NCBI GenBank assembly: GCA_014529385.2 | Contig: CM043962.1 | Coordinates: 84,898,180-84,962,179 of the forward strand | DNA: 64,000 nt | Origin: Adiantum capillus-veneris | Taxonomy: Eukaryota > Streptophyta > Polypodiopsida > Polypodiales > Pteridaceae | Direction of reading: 5' to 3' | Shown: piece after piece, positions 45,501-55,640 of the stretch | Layout of the letters: each line of letters opens with the position of its first letter | Numbering within the stretch: the first letter of the stretch is position 1 | Notes under the pieces: model-generated | Told to the model about the DNA's origin: nothing | Seen by the model: the letters and a program-made list of their open reading frames with translations, nothing else | Database searches by the model: none | Translations under genes and position numbers: made by a program

Positions 45501-46776
45501 TAGACCCCAGATTTATGAGTTGGTTTTGGAAGGCAATTTGGGAGAACATTGGCACGTAGTTGCAGTTCTCATCATCGTTCCACTTGCAGACTGACGGGCA
45601 ATCTGAGATTGCCAATTCAGTGATTTTAGATTTATTGAAGTCTTGTATCTCGCATCAGAAGACTCAATGGGAAAAGAACTTACCTTTGGTGGAATTTGCC
45701 TACAATAACACGATACACTCTTCGACGGGGAAGACGCCATGAGAGATTGTTGAAACTGCTGTGAAGGTTCCATCCTTCCTGAGCACGAAAGATTAGAAAT
45801 TTGAAGCGGATGAATATTCGCGAGATTTGGATACGGCTTTTGCCAAGGTTCGCGAGACTTTACAGAAGTCTCAAGAACGACAGAAAAAGGCAGCGGATCG
45901 CCATCGTCGCGACTGGAAACTGAAGGAGGATGATTGGGTGCTCTTACTTTTGAGAAGGCACGCCTAAGAAAGAAAAAGGGAAAGGAGAGGCTTTTTCCAA
46001 AGCTTAGTATGTGATACTACGGACCTTTCCAGATTACTGACAAGATAAATGATGTCTCCTTCCGATTGGAACTGCCAGATACTTGGAGGATTCATAATGC
46101 ATTGCATGTGAGTCTCTTGAACCCTGTTAAGGGTGATGTGCCTGATGATGGGGAGCCTGATGAGCAACCCGAAGTGGAAGAAAACGAGGAGATCCTTGTT
46201 CCTGAACAGATTTTGGCACATAACGATACGAAGAATAAGGGTAAAGTCCGAAGGCGGTTCTTGGTTAAGTTCAAGAATTATCCTGCACTTGATGCGAAGT
46301 GGATGGAGGAGGAGGACCTAGCAGATACTCCTCAGATTGTGAAACTTTACCTCGATGTTTTGGTTTAGCATAGTCTACTCCAAACGGAACCCAGAAACTC
46401 AGCTTGGCCGAAGATCTGGTGCAGTGGGATGCACAAGAGGGGAGTCGCTCCACTCCTTTGTCAACAGATGCCTCGATTTTGATACTAAAGTCACTGATGT
46501 CTCTTTGAGCTTCAGGGATACTGAGAGCTGACAGTATTCTGCTGGATGACTTTATGAAATGGAATTCCTGATTATGATACTGATTTGTTCTTGACTTCTT
46601 GTGAGTGCAGGAACTGATAGCCGAAATGACTGCAGCAATTTTTTTTTTTTTTAATAATCCGCCTCCGCGATTTCCGGAATTTAGGGTTTTTGGCAAAAAT
46701 TAGGGTTTGCAGGAATTTTAGGGTTTCTGGCAGAAATTAGGGTTTCTGCTGTCCGCCACGTCATCACTTTGTGACA
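42574..46776 (-). mobile_element. LTR E with inverted insert F
   Basis: An LTR of the TGTCACAAAG family (about 566 bp in total) on the minus strand, in two pieces (42574-42980 and 46653-46776). CTTGG duplicates at 42569-42573 and 46777-46781, and D gag is restored on removal (WADFQ/DKLKAW). Between the pieces, at the LTR's own A-run/T-run, lies 3.6 kb of gypsy internal DNA in the opposite orientation. Confidence 0.9.
43002..46638 (+). pseudogene. LTR-less gypsy internal region F (gag end to chromodomain)
   Basis: Begins in gag (PEERARFIREGKCFGCGKHG, knuckle CFGCGKHGHISAKC), then protease remnants (43200-43570) and [39 protein letters not shown] and an intact FFDDIIVFS (about 44212-44238). 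A stop follows FPLHT (44529). RNase H follows (FCDACGRSLGTVL, FTDHQSLRYFL, VADALSRKP), then integrase (GHRSIATTMKGVERDFFW, a stop after RSCLVC) with a decayed core, and a chromodomain (PEQILAHNDTK, FLVKFKNYPALDAKWMEEED; 46066-46368). It has no LTR, primer site or polypurine tract of its own. The coding is close to B, A2 and 49293-51045. Confidence 0.9.
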
Positions 46777-47545
46777 CTTGGAAATCAGCCCAACTAAAAG
46801 AGAGGGGCGTGAGATCGTCGGCTGCCTCTAGGTGCACGGCTAGCTGTGCCTCTTGCCATGCGTGGTACCAATTGATGGCATCACCGGCAAGGTACATAGC
46901 TGCCGTCAAAACTTTGCTATTTCTTGTCTTCTTAGTTGTCGCAAAATAAGCATTAAATTGATGCAACCAAGAATGAATAACTGTAGCATCCATCTTACCG
47001 TCATACTTATTGAAAGTCAACTTTTCTGTGACTCGATAGTTGGAATCCGCGTCGTGGCTTACGCCACTTGACGAACTTCCACGATCTTTCGGTGGTTCGG
47101 TCTTCTAGGCTAGAATGTGGGAAATAAATTCTTGATGACGAATCTCTCTTTGAGCCTCTCGTTCATCGCGCTCGCGTTCGAAAGCAAGTCGATTTTCTTC
47201 TTGTTTTGCGGCAAGAGCAATGCGCTCATGCTCCTCAGCAAGGCGATTTTCTTCTTGTTTTGCGGCAAGAGTGGCGTTTCTTTCATCGCGCTCGCGGTCC
47301 TTGGCTTCTTGTGCTTCTGCTTTGCTTGCGAGTTGTGCCAATGCAACTCGATTCGTTTCTTGTTGTTGTGCCATTATGTCCAACATCGACTTGACCATCA
47401 TCTCCATAGGAGTGAGTGCAACTCGTGGCGTAGATGGCGAATGGGAAAGGTCGAAAAAGTCTCCTGGTGGGGAAAAATTTTCGCCGCCTCTCTCATGCTC
47501 ATCACCTGTATGCGAAGTATCCATTCCGCTTCGGGTGACGACCAT

Positions 47546-48051
47546 GCACTATAATCTTGGGTTCTGAAGTTCGCGAGGAACTTGGGTTCTTAAGGGTCTT
47601 GAGGTTCTTGAGGTCCTTGATTCGTGAAAATCTAGGGTTCTTGAGGTTCTTGAGGTTCGTGAGTCTTGAGGGTCTTGGGTTCTTGGGGTTCTTGAGGTTT
47701 TCTTTCGCTTGCAAATCGCGTTGGAGAAGGATCTTCTCTTCACCTGAGTTCTACCCTTTTCTGCGGGCGCATCCCTTGGCGGCCTTGCGCTCACACCAAG
47801 GTTGCTTTTTCCCACCTCACGTCGATTGGCCGGCCGCTAAGTGCACGGTCCGCTCTCAATGAGTGAAAAGAGACACAAGGGGAGGTTGGACAAGCCCTTC
47901 TTTCTTGGGATTCCTGTCACTCTTCAACAAAACACGATTAGGAATCGCCACGCCCAAGTAAACTTGGGTTCGTGCGATCGCAACAAGCAAAAAAAATTCT
48001 TGTGGTTCTTTCCTTGAGTAATGCAGAACACTTTCAAAGCTCTGATACCAA
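47546..48051 (-). other. D leader with primer site
   Basis: Untranslated leader with a degenerate CTTGAGGTTCTTGAGG tandem repeat (47575-47705, + strand). Primer site TGGTATCAGAGC (minus) is at 48039-48050, one base from the LTR. No gene. Confidence 0.8.
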
Positions 48052-49292
48052 TGTTAGGTGCAACGGAATGAATGTTGTATTTTCTCAAGATTAGTGATCT
48101 TTATTGCTCAAGGTTCCTTTTAGTTCTTAGGGAAGGAGAGAGCCTTCCGTTTTGTATAGTGCTATGATCACGAACAAAGTGAGTGGATATTGTGCGTGCA
48201 AGTGAATGAGATTGAGAGAAGGAGAGAGAAGAGATACGACACCGAGAGGTTTGTAAAACCCTCCTCCGAAGGCCCCACTCTCGTCGGCGAGAGTGGTCTA
48301 TTCTTTGATTGCACAAGGTGTACAATGCGTATGCAATGGACTGATGCAATGGGACTATGCCGATGACGACGATGGTGATGACGACGACGACTCGATGGCT
48401 GAAATCTGTAGGCTTCTAATCGCTGAATTCGGGGACTGTTTCGGTGTCTGAAAATGACTGTTTTGGCTGCGTTTTCTTGGGCTAAAGTTGGGGGATCATC
48501 TGCAACTGAATGGGGGCTGATCTGCTACGGTTCTATATGCTGAAAATCGCTGTTTTTCAATGCTGATTTTGCTGATCAAAAACGCTGTGGCTGCTGATCC
48601 AAAACGCTGAATGTTGCAGATCTGCTGGCTTTAGTGCATGGCTGAAAAATCGCTGAACTTGCAACAGTCCCTAGCGTTAGTAAAAACGCTGGTTGGGGCT
48701 GATGTCTGGTGAGCAAAAACGCTACTGTTCGTGGTCTTGGCGATGATGCAGGGGGGAAAGATGTGGAGGATCTGGTGTTGCCGCGGTACTGCAAGAGGAC
48801 ACGCCGGCTGAGGTCTATTTCCAAAACGCTAGGCTCTGAGGGTGTAGGTGATGATGCAAAGCCAAAACGCCAGGCTTCTGGGGGGTACTGCTGAGAAGTG
48901 ACCTGTTGAGCGGGAAGCTCCTGCTGCCTCTTCTGCCGGAAAGTGTGAAGTTTGGTTTGCTTATATATTAACTTAGCAAAATTGCCCTACCTACTTTTGT
49001 TGGAAAGTCACTTAAAAATAATAAGTGAAAATACCAATAAATAGGAAAATAGGCTAAATGCACTGTAAAATTCCCCTAACTGATGCTAATCGATTCTGAT
49101 GAGAATTCCGATGATCATGGTGTGTGCAACCGGAGGATATGCATCTATGCTAAGTGACTGGGCATGCACGGTCTACGAATCGACTCACAAAAGTGCCAGA
49201 TCACTGCTAATCTAAACTTGACTTGACTGACTGAACCCTGCTGTGGTGTAGCTTGTCCATGGACACATAGGGTTGGGATGTGTCACGTGACA
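48052..49292 (-). repeat. 5' LTR of D
   Basis: 1241 bp, paired with 40186-41543. The same GCTGAAAA / AACGCTG reiterations are at 48390-48900. Confidence 0.92.
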
Positions 49293-51045
49293 TTGGTGGT
49301 TATCCATGCTCTCACTCAATGGTAGCATTACCTACTCGATGCGAATTTTACTGTCTTTACAGACCATCAGAGTTTGTGCTACTTCTTGTCACAGAAGCAG
49401 CTTTCGGAAAAGCAGATGCGGTGGGCGAACATCTTGTCACAGTTTTACTTCCAGATTGTCCATGTTTAGGGACAGAAAAATGTGGTGGCAGATGCTTTGT
49501 CTCGGAAGCCGTTGGTTTTGGCTATTTCCGCGATAGATCATAGGAGCTTCGAGGATATGGTCGACCAGTATGCGACAGATACAGATTTTGCAGACGTTTT
49601 CACACGGATATGGGATGGGGAGACAATAGCGGGATATTCCATTCGGGATAGCTACTTCATGAGAAAAACCATGTTGTGCGTTACACAGCCGTTGAGGGAA
49701 AAGGTTATGACTGAATGCCATTGTCCGGGTCACCGCGGCATTGCTACCACCATGAAAGGGGTAGAGAGATACTTCTTTTGGCCGAGACTCAAAAAGGATG
49801 TGGAAGAGTTTGTGCGCAATTGCTTAGTATGCCAGAAGGTCAAGTTTGACATGCATAAAGCACAGGGATTGTTACAATCTTTACCCATACCCACCCGCCC
49901 CCGAGAAAGTATTGCAATGGATTTCATTTTTGATCTCTCGAGAACAGAGAGTGTATCTGGACTGTTATTGACAGATTTAGCAAACATGCTCATTTCATTC
50001 CAGTGAAGAAAACAGTCAAGCTAGATCACTTAGCGAGATTGTTTGTGGCCCATAATTTCAGATTACATGGCATGCTTGTGACAATTGTCTCCGACAGGGA
50101 CCCCAGATTTACGAGTTTGTTCGGTGCTCAGATTTTCAGATTACATGGCATGCTTGCGACAATTGTCTCCGACAGGGACCCCAGATTTACGAGTTTGTTT
50201 TGGAAGGCAATTTGGGAGAACATTGGCACGCGGTTGCAATTCTCGTCATCGTTCCACCTGCAGACTGACGGGCAATCAGAGATTGCCAATTCAGTGGTTT
50301 TAGATTTATTGAAGTCTTCTATCTCGGATCAGAAGACTCAATGGGAAAAGTATCTACCTTTGGTGGAATTTGCCTACAATAACACGATACACTCTTCGAC
50401 GGGGAAGGCGCCATTTGAGATTGTTGCAGGTGCTGCGAAGGTTCCTTCCTAAGCACGAAAGATAAGATTTTTGAAGCGGATGAATATACGCGAGACTTAG
50501 ATACTGCTTTTGCCAATGCTCGCGAGACTTTGCAGAAATCTCAAGAACGACAGAAAAAGGCAGCGGATCGCCATCGTCGCGACTTGAAATTGAAGGAGGA
50601 TGATTGGGTGCTCTTACGTTTTGAGAAGGCACGCCTGAGAAAGAAAAAAGGAAAAGGAGAGGCTTTTTCCAAAGCTTACTATGCGATACTACGGACCTTT
50701 CCAAATATACGGAAAGATAAATGATGTCTCCTTCCGACTGAAACTGCTTGATACTTGGAGGATTCACAATGCATTTCATGTGAGTCTCTTGAAACCTTTT
50801 AAAGGTGATGTGCCTGATGATGGGGAGCCTGATGAGCAACCCGAAGTGGAAGAAAACGAGGAGATCCTTGTTCGTGAACAGATTTTGACACATAAGGATA
50901 CGAGGAAAGGTAAAGGCCGAAGGCGGTTCTTGGTTATGTTCAAGAACTATCTTGCATTTGATGCGAAGTGGATGGAGGAGGAGGACCTAGCAGATACTCC
51001 TCGGATTATGAAACTTTACCTCGATGCTTTTGGTTTAGCATAGTC
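49293..51045 (+). pseudogene. RNase H end, integrase and chromodomain of B
   Basis: RNase H end (VIHALTQW, a frameshift, LRYFLSQKQLSEKQMRW, VADALSRKP). Integrase zinc site GHRGIATTMKGVERYFFWPR...CLVCQKVK is intact (49735-49850), then PTRPRESIAMDFIFDLSRTE, a frameshift and the second catalytic Asp in IVSDRDPRFTS. That segment is duplicated in tandem (50056-50133, 50134-50211), in frame. The DDE Glu region reads HLQTDGQSEIANSVV. After shifts near 50450 and 50680 comes the chromodomain (EEILVREQILTHKDTRKGK, FKNYLAFDAKWMEEEDLAD). Confidence 0.9.
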
Positions 51046-51622
51046 TACTCCAAATGGAACCCAAAATTCAGCTTGGCCGGAGATCTGGTGCAGTGGGATG
51101 CAGAAGAGGGGAGTCACTCCGCTCCTTTGTCAACAGATGCCTTGATTTTGATACTAAAGTCACTTATGTCTCTTTGGGCTTCAGGGATACTGAGAGCTGA
51201 TAGTATTTTGTTGGATGACTTTATGAAATGTAATTCTTGATTATGCTACTGATTTGTTCTTCACTTCTTTTAAGTGCAGGAATTGATAAACGAAATGACT
51301 GCATCATTTTGGTCTGACTGATCTCGAATAGACATGGTTGCAATAGGGGCTAGCCAATCGGACATCGATGAGGTCTCGATTGGATCTAGACGCGATTGCT
51401 AGCTACATTGCCGATAAATCATGGTCTAAGATCCGAATGGATGTTGAATGTCATGTGGTGTCCTGTGATGTTGTGTGATGTGACTGTCGATTGGTACATG
51501 TGCTAGATGTGTGTTCCTAGTACGTAGGTACTAACAGTCAGTGTTTGCTAAGACGGTTTATGGTCCCTGTCTGTTTTGCAGGCGTAATCGAGGGCGATTA
51601 CAGTGCTTTCAAGAGGGGGGTA
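51046..51622 (+). other. B 3' untranslated region and polypurine tract
   Basis: No ORF of note. Ends in polypurine tract AAGAGGGGGG (51611-51620), two bases before the 3' LTR. Confidence 0.85.
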
Positions 51623-52283
51623 TGTCACAAAGTGATGACGTGTCTACCCGAGAGCCGAAACCATGATTGCCGCTAAAAAGCCTAATTCTGCAAACCCTAA
51701 CCCTAAAACCCGCAAACCCTAAAATCTGCCAAAAACCCTAACGCTAACTCTAACCCTAAAAACTGTCATAAACATTAACCCTAACTATAGCAGCATGCTG
51801 AAAACCCGTGAAAAGCGCCAGTTGGATGACGTGGCAAAATTTTCGTAAATTGCGGCGGAATTTCAGGCTTTTTGCGTCAGCTTTTTCTCTACGCTAGAAA
51901 GAGAGAGAATTCGATTGCTTTATTTGATTTATGCTCTAGAGAAAGAGCTTGTGAGAGAAAAGAGTTCTGTTTTATTTTTAAGCTTTTAGGGCTCTGCTTT
52001 TGGCATCCCTTGTAAAACTTTAAATAAGTGGTGAGGGTTCACACTTTGCAGAGCATCTGGACGCAGAGTCTAAGAATGAAACCCGAACCACTCTCTTGTA
52101 CTTTGAACACTGATTAATACATAAAGAAATACCGAAAGGGGCGCCAGTCTCTGGGGCCAATATCTCTAGGCACGGAACTCCGCTGGGCCAGTGCAAATCT
52201 ATTGTGAACTGTGAATTGTTTTGAAGTGGTTATTTGGTGCTGTCGTGATTGATTCTAGACTTGGAGTGTCCAAGTCTGTTACA
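51623..52283 (+). repeat. 3' LTR of B
   Basis: 661 bp, same layout as the 5' LTR, with intact TG and CA ends. The CCCTAA arrays are more degenerate than in the 5' LTR. Confidence 0.93.
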
Positions 52284-53280
52284 ATACCTGAGGGTCCGAT
52301 AGCAATTCTCAAAGAGCAGATGACAACACTTTCTACGAGCCTCGTATCTCTTCACACTCGCTTGGAGCAAATGCAGACGCAAACTGCTTCCCGGAGTCAT
52401 ACTACTACTACTCGGACTACACATGCTGCGTCTTTGCCATCTTCTTCCAAAGCTTCAGTGGCCGACCAGGAAGAACTACTCAAATCAAAGGTTTCGCATC
52501 CGAAATTTTCTCACCCAAAGCATGGTTTCTCAGAGACAACTAGACACAAAGTACTTTCGTGCGAGTAACAGTCTCAACATGAATATTCTTGGAAATGTTA
52601 TAGTACTAAGCAACCTACTTCTTATTGGAATCATCAACAACAAAAGCAGCAACATGAAGATTCCAAAGGATCTCATCTTAAAAAGCAATCCGCTTTATCA
52701 AGAGGGGCTTACTTAGTGGCACGTATACCCGACCTTAGTCGAGTACTCTGTCGTGAATGCCGCCACACTAGACAAGTTCCCCCTCGTGAGCCATGCCCTA
52801 CATTTTAAGTCTTTCTTGTCTGATGGTGGTAAAGTTGAAGATTTATTGATCCTTTCCTTGTGCAAGAGGATTCTTCAGAGGTCTAAGAGGCAACAACCCC
52901 CTCAACCTCCCCCTTCTCAATTGGAAGCCTTAATACCCACTGAAATAGATGAAGATTCAGAAGATTTTGGTTCTTGTGTGACAATCGACAAGCGCACAAC
53001 CCTTTCTTTGGCCGTGATCCAAGTAGAAAAATTCGCCTTGTCACCGTCCTTGCGGAATAAAGTCTGTCTCTGAACAAATGCCGAATGCAGTGGTGAATGA
53101 TAATTTTTCAAACTTGAAGACTCCAGTCCTTACTTCAACGATGCAAAGGATAAATCAAATGCAAACTCTTGCAACACGACTTCAGGTGCTGGAACTGAAT
53201 CTTTGGACACAATTTGTTCTAGTGATAAACCTTTACAGATGGATATACCTTCAAACACTATTCTGTCTTAGTCTATGACA
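52284..53280 (+). pseudogene. H gag-like ORF, right part
   Basis: EGPIAILKEQMTTLSTSLVS, LHTRLEQMQTQ (coiled-coil-like, Gln/Leu heptads), a Ser/Thr-rich stretch, then the frame shifts near 52565. Later pieces include a Cys pair (LCRECRHTRQVPPREPC, about 52745-52800). This position (first ORF after the primer site) and composition suggest gag, but I see no diagnostic domain. The region 53075-53380 holds only short, stop-interrupted frames. Confidence 0.45.
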
Positions 53281-53379
53281 TCCCTTTAGAAGGATTTTAC
53301 TGTTCTAGACAAACCAATGGTTGCAGATTTCCAACCAATGGCAATCATGAATCGCATAGGTTGGATAGACAACGACTCT

Positions 53380-53710
53380 ATCCAGCTAAGCTGGCATAGT
53401 TTGCATCCAAAAGCAGGGCCGTTTTCACCCTATTGTTCAGCACGCCAACGGCCAGCTTTCTCCTAGTCGTCTCGTCAACGTGTTGCTCGACGGTCCTTCT
53501 ACAAGCCGCAAGCCTACACTCTTTCTTTGATTCCGCTCTGATACCATGTTGAACCAAAGAGGAGACACGAGACAAGGTTGAAGAGAGAGAGAGGACACCA
53601 CCATCTGCAAAACCCCAAAGTATGTGGAGAGCACACACTGAGTACACATATATAGTGGGGACCCCTAGCTATTGATAGCATAGGTGTGGGCTCTCTATAT
53701 AGCTCCAACA
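53380..53710 (-). mobile_element. Short-LTR element K (copia- or TRIM-like), partial
   Basis: LTR 53547-53710 (164 bp; minus strand TGTTGGAGCT to TTCAACA) is directly followed by primer site TGGTATCAGAGC (53535-53546). About 150 bp of internal sequence lie to the left; their boundary with H is not clear. No second LTR. Confidence 0.65.
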
Positions 53711-54024
53711 AAGTCACTTTACCAATAGTTTCACTTGATGCAGATAAAGATTCAATCTTTTCTTGGACAAAGCTCGAAGTTACAAATGACTTTGACAAAA
53801 GCACTAGTCAAGTTGCAGATGTGATATTGATACTTTTGACAAAGGTGAGACAAGTTGCAGATATGATCAATTTTCAGTTTGGCAAAATAGTTATGGTCAA
53901 TAATAGTGTCGTGACGTGGGACTTAATGGTAAGAGCTTTGGATGCAGAAGCAAGCGGAAATACATTTTCCTTCTCTCGGAGTTTCTACAACTACCTTTGG
54001 GTTTCTATTTTAAATGGGAGGGAA
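53711..54024 (+). other. H 3' internal region and polypurine tract
   Basis: An open frame (VTLPIVSLDADKDSIFSWTK...FSRSFYNYLWVSILNGRE) runs to the LTR. I recognise no domain. Polypurine tract AAATGGGAGGGAA is at 54012-54024. Confidence 0.5.
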
Positions 54025-54395
54025 TGTCACGATTGTGATGTATTCTTTGTCTTTGTATTACCTTCTTCACTTGATTCTTTTGCAGATAGGAAGACGTACC
54101 AAATCAGAGACCCCTATTCCGGGAAGGTTGTGTCTCTTCTTCCAAGAGGCCATGCCTCTTCAACGAATGGCTGCATCTTTACGTTGAAGGGTTACGACTT
54201 TACAGCAGAAGGACACGACTATTGGCTTAGAGTCATGACTTTTGACCTACGGTCATGTAGTGTTAACAACCTTGTAACACATTTCAATTAATCAACACAC
54301 ATTCGGTCTCTTGAGTCTTTGTCTCTAGTTCTAGTTCAGTTTCAGTTTTTATCTAAGTTCAGTTATAAACACACATAGTAAGAGTGTTCTACACA

Positions 54396-55439
54396 ATCAT
54401 GGTTTCACCATGGATAGACTGCCTCCGTTCCAGTTTTTCTTGGATTCATCCTCCCTATCTCTCACACGGATAGAGATCAGTAGACTCATACGTTAGGATT
54501 TGATTCGGCTTGATACCAGGAGCACATGGATACAGCCGACACAAGAGTTGGGCACAAAGATGGATTTCTATAGAGAGCATCTTCTCCAACTAGTAGAGGA
54601 TGGATATGTGATCAGACTGGCCTATATGGACACTCATTTATCCTATGGGATACAATGTGCTATTGGTCAGGTTCGCACATCATCACATCAGCTAGAGATT
54701 GAGACTGGCAGATTTAGGGGAGTACCAACAGAGGCCAGGATATGTCAGTTGTGTCATATAGAGGCAGAGATAGAGTTACATCACATTTGCCATTGTCCGG
54801 TATACTATGAGAGACGAGGCCGCTTTCATTGTCTATTTAGAGAGGGCGTTAGACCATTGGCTAGAGTCATGAGATATCAGGATCAGAGATGCCTCGGGTT
54901 GTTTTTGCTAGAGCTGCGTAGGCATAGGGAGGGTCGCTTGAGGAGATCAAGCAGTGGGAGACATTCGTAGAGGGAGATCACCGACTTCTCTAGAGCAAAG
55001 ACTCGGTAGCCAAATGAACATGCTTCACATCAGACTTCAAAGCCCATCCATACCAGAGGTATATCAGTTGACATTGAGCTCGGGCGAGCTAGACGCCCAC
55101 GTCTACGAGGATGACCATGACATTGAAAGAGGCTCCATCAAAGGATCATGACAATTCTAGCACGACATGGGAGCTGCCCAATTCGACTATTTACAGAGGC
55201 GGACATTGACGAGGCTCTTCAGCGGCCGATGAAATACTTTTTCGGACAATGCCCAATGCCGGGCATCCTCGGGCATTGATGATGATAATGATGATGATGA
55301 TTTTAGTCTTTCACTTTACTTCATTTTATTTTTATTTTTGTACCCAGACATTGGATTAGATCCACCAAAATTGTATCAGTTTGGTCTCATAGGTCATTTT
55401 GGCCTTTTGAAGACGTTTAATGTAACATTTCATTTCATC

Positions 55440-55480
<41 letters not shown>
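54396..55480 (+). pseudogene. LINE copy I, right part, with 3' tail and (CT)n
   Basis: Continues the LINE after H: MVSPWIDCL, a shift, then LDTRSTWIQPTQELGTKMDF, YREHLLQLVEDGYVIR, RTSSHQLEIETGRFRGVPTE and the zinc motif CQLCHIEAEIELHHICHCPV (54500-54970). The 3' UTR has a GATGATAATGATG run (55280-55305) and the tail GGTCTCATAGGTCATTTTGG (55383-55402), then TTTCATTTCATCTCTC and (CT)n to 55480. It ends only about 90 bp before the last TOP1 exon. Confidence 0.9.
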
Positions 55481-55482
<2 letters not shown>

Positions 55483-55571
55483 TGGACACACCATCCATTT
55501 GTTTTTCTGTGATAATGTCTGTTTGTTTGTACCATCAATTTATTTCTTCTGAGACTTACGTGCATTTGCAG

Positions 55572-55640
55572 ATTTTCAACAAATCTCTCTTAGCAAAATT
55601 CGCATGGGCTATGGACGTGGATATGAGCTTCCATTTTTAA
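55572..55640 (+). CDS. TOP1: DNA topoisomerase I, last coding exon
   Basis: Follows a strong acceptor (GTGCATTTGCAG, 55560-55571). It encodes IFNKSLLAKFAWAMD then VDMSFHF and TAA (55638-55640). FNKSLLAKFAWAMDV is the conserved C-terminus of plant TOP1 and joins in phase 0 to EVPIEK of the exon ending at 12653. The 22-residue exon is intact, which argues that the gene is still under selection despite the 42.9-kb intron in front of it. Confidence 0.95.
   Translation: MFNKSLLAKFAWAMDVDMSFHF

Larger units (their letters stand above)
42365..47545 (-). pseudogene. D gag, split by E
   Basis: ATG at 47545: MVVTRSGMDTSHTGDEHERG, a charged coiled coil (AKQEENRLAEEHERIALAAK, 47330-47150), a TAG after FISHILA, then KLTFNKYDGKMDATVIHSWL and AMYLAGDAINWYHAWQEA up to WADF at 46782. 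E interrupts. The frame resumes DKLKAWFMPPQYLARLKDDW and ends in YIKYDVEV, where it is fused out of frame to integrase at about 42365. Confidence 0.87.
40186..49292 (-). mobile_element. Gypsy element D, internally deleted
   Basis: LTRs are 40186-41543 and 48052-49292 (TGTCACGTGACA to CTAACA on the minus strand). Primer site TGGTATCAGAGC is at 48039-48050 and polypurine tract AAAAAGGAGGGGA at 41544-41556 (minus strand). Internal coding is gag fused to the end of integrase plus a chromodomain. Protease, RT and RNase H are gone. Flanking 5-mers differ (TTTAA, TTGGT). About 0.6 kb of B between LTNAPATFN and the RNase H motif AVIHALTQW is missing, so the insertion or a later event deleted host-element DNA. 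Confidence 0.88.
22462..52283 (+). mobile_element. Chromovirus B, complete but split by C and D
   Basis: LTRs are 22462-23105 (644 bp) and 51623-52283 (661 bp). They share an unusual 5' part with GTGATGACGTGTCT and arrays of CCCTAA. The 5' LTR has CG instead of TG at its first two bases. Primer site TGGTATCAAAGC is at 23107-23118, and polypurine tract AAGAGGGGGG at 51611-51620. ATACC flanks both ends (22457-22461, 52284-52288), and H's frame is restored on removal. Without C and D it is about 6.1 kb, in order gag, protease, RT, RNase H, integrase, chromodomain. Confidence 0.95.
21040..54395 (+). mobile_element. LTR element H (non-autonomous), split by B
   Basis: LTRs are 21040-21459 (420 bp) and 54025-54395 (371 bp). 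Both open with TGT(T/C)ACGATTGTG and end ACACA or TCACA. Primer site TGGTATCATAGCA is at 21461-21473, and polypurine tract AAATGGGAGGGAA at 54012-54024. ATCAT flanks both ends (21035-21039, 54396-54400), and the LINE frame WADDIMVS is restored when H is removed. Without B the element is about 3.5 kb. No protease, RT or integrase is recognisable, so it would depend on another element's enzymes. Confidence 0.9.
12654..55571 (+). other. TOP1: Giant last intron of TOP1 (42,918 bp)
   Basis: Bounded by donor GTTCGT and acceptor TTTGCAG. It joins two exons whose products are contiguous in known plant TOP1 proteins. It contains a minisatellite, two gypsy fragments, a copia fragment and the multi-level nest 20250-55440. 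Most individual elements are oriented independently of the gene. Confidence 0.9.

Noticed and set aside
43002-46638. F as a complete autonomous gypsy element
   Set aside because: It has no LTRs, primer site or polypurine tract of its own, starts inside gag and is inverted relative to the LTR around it.
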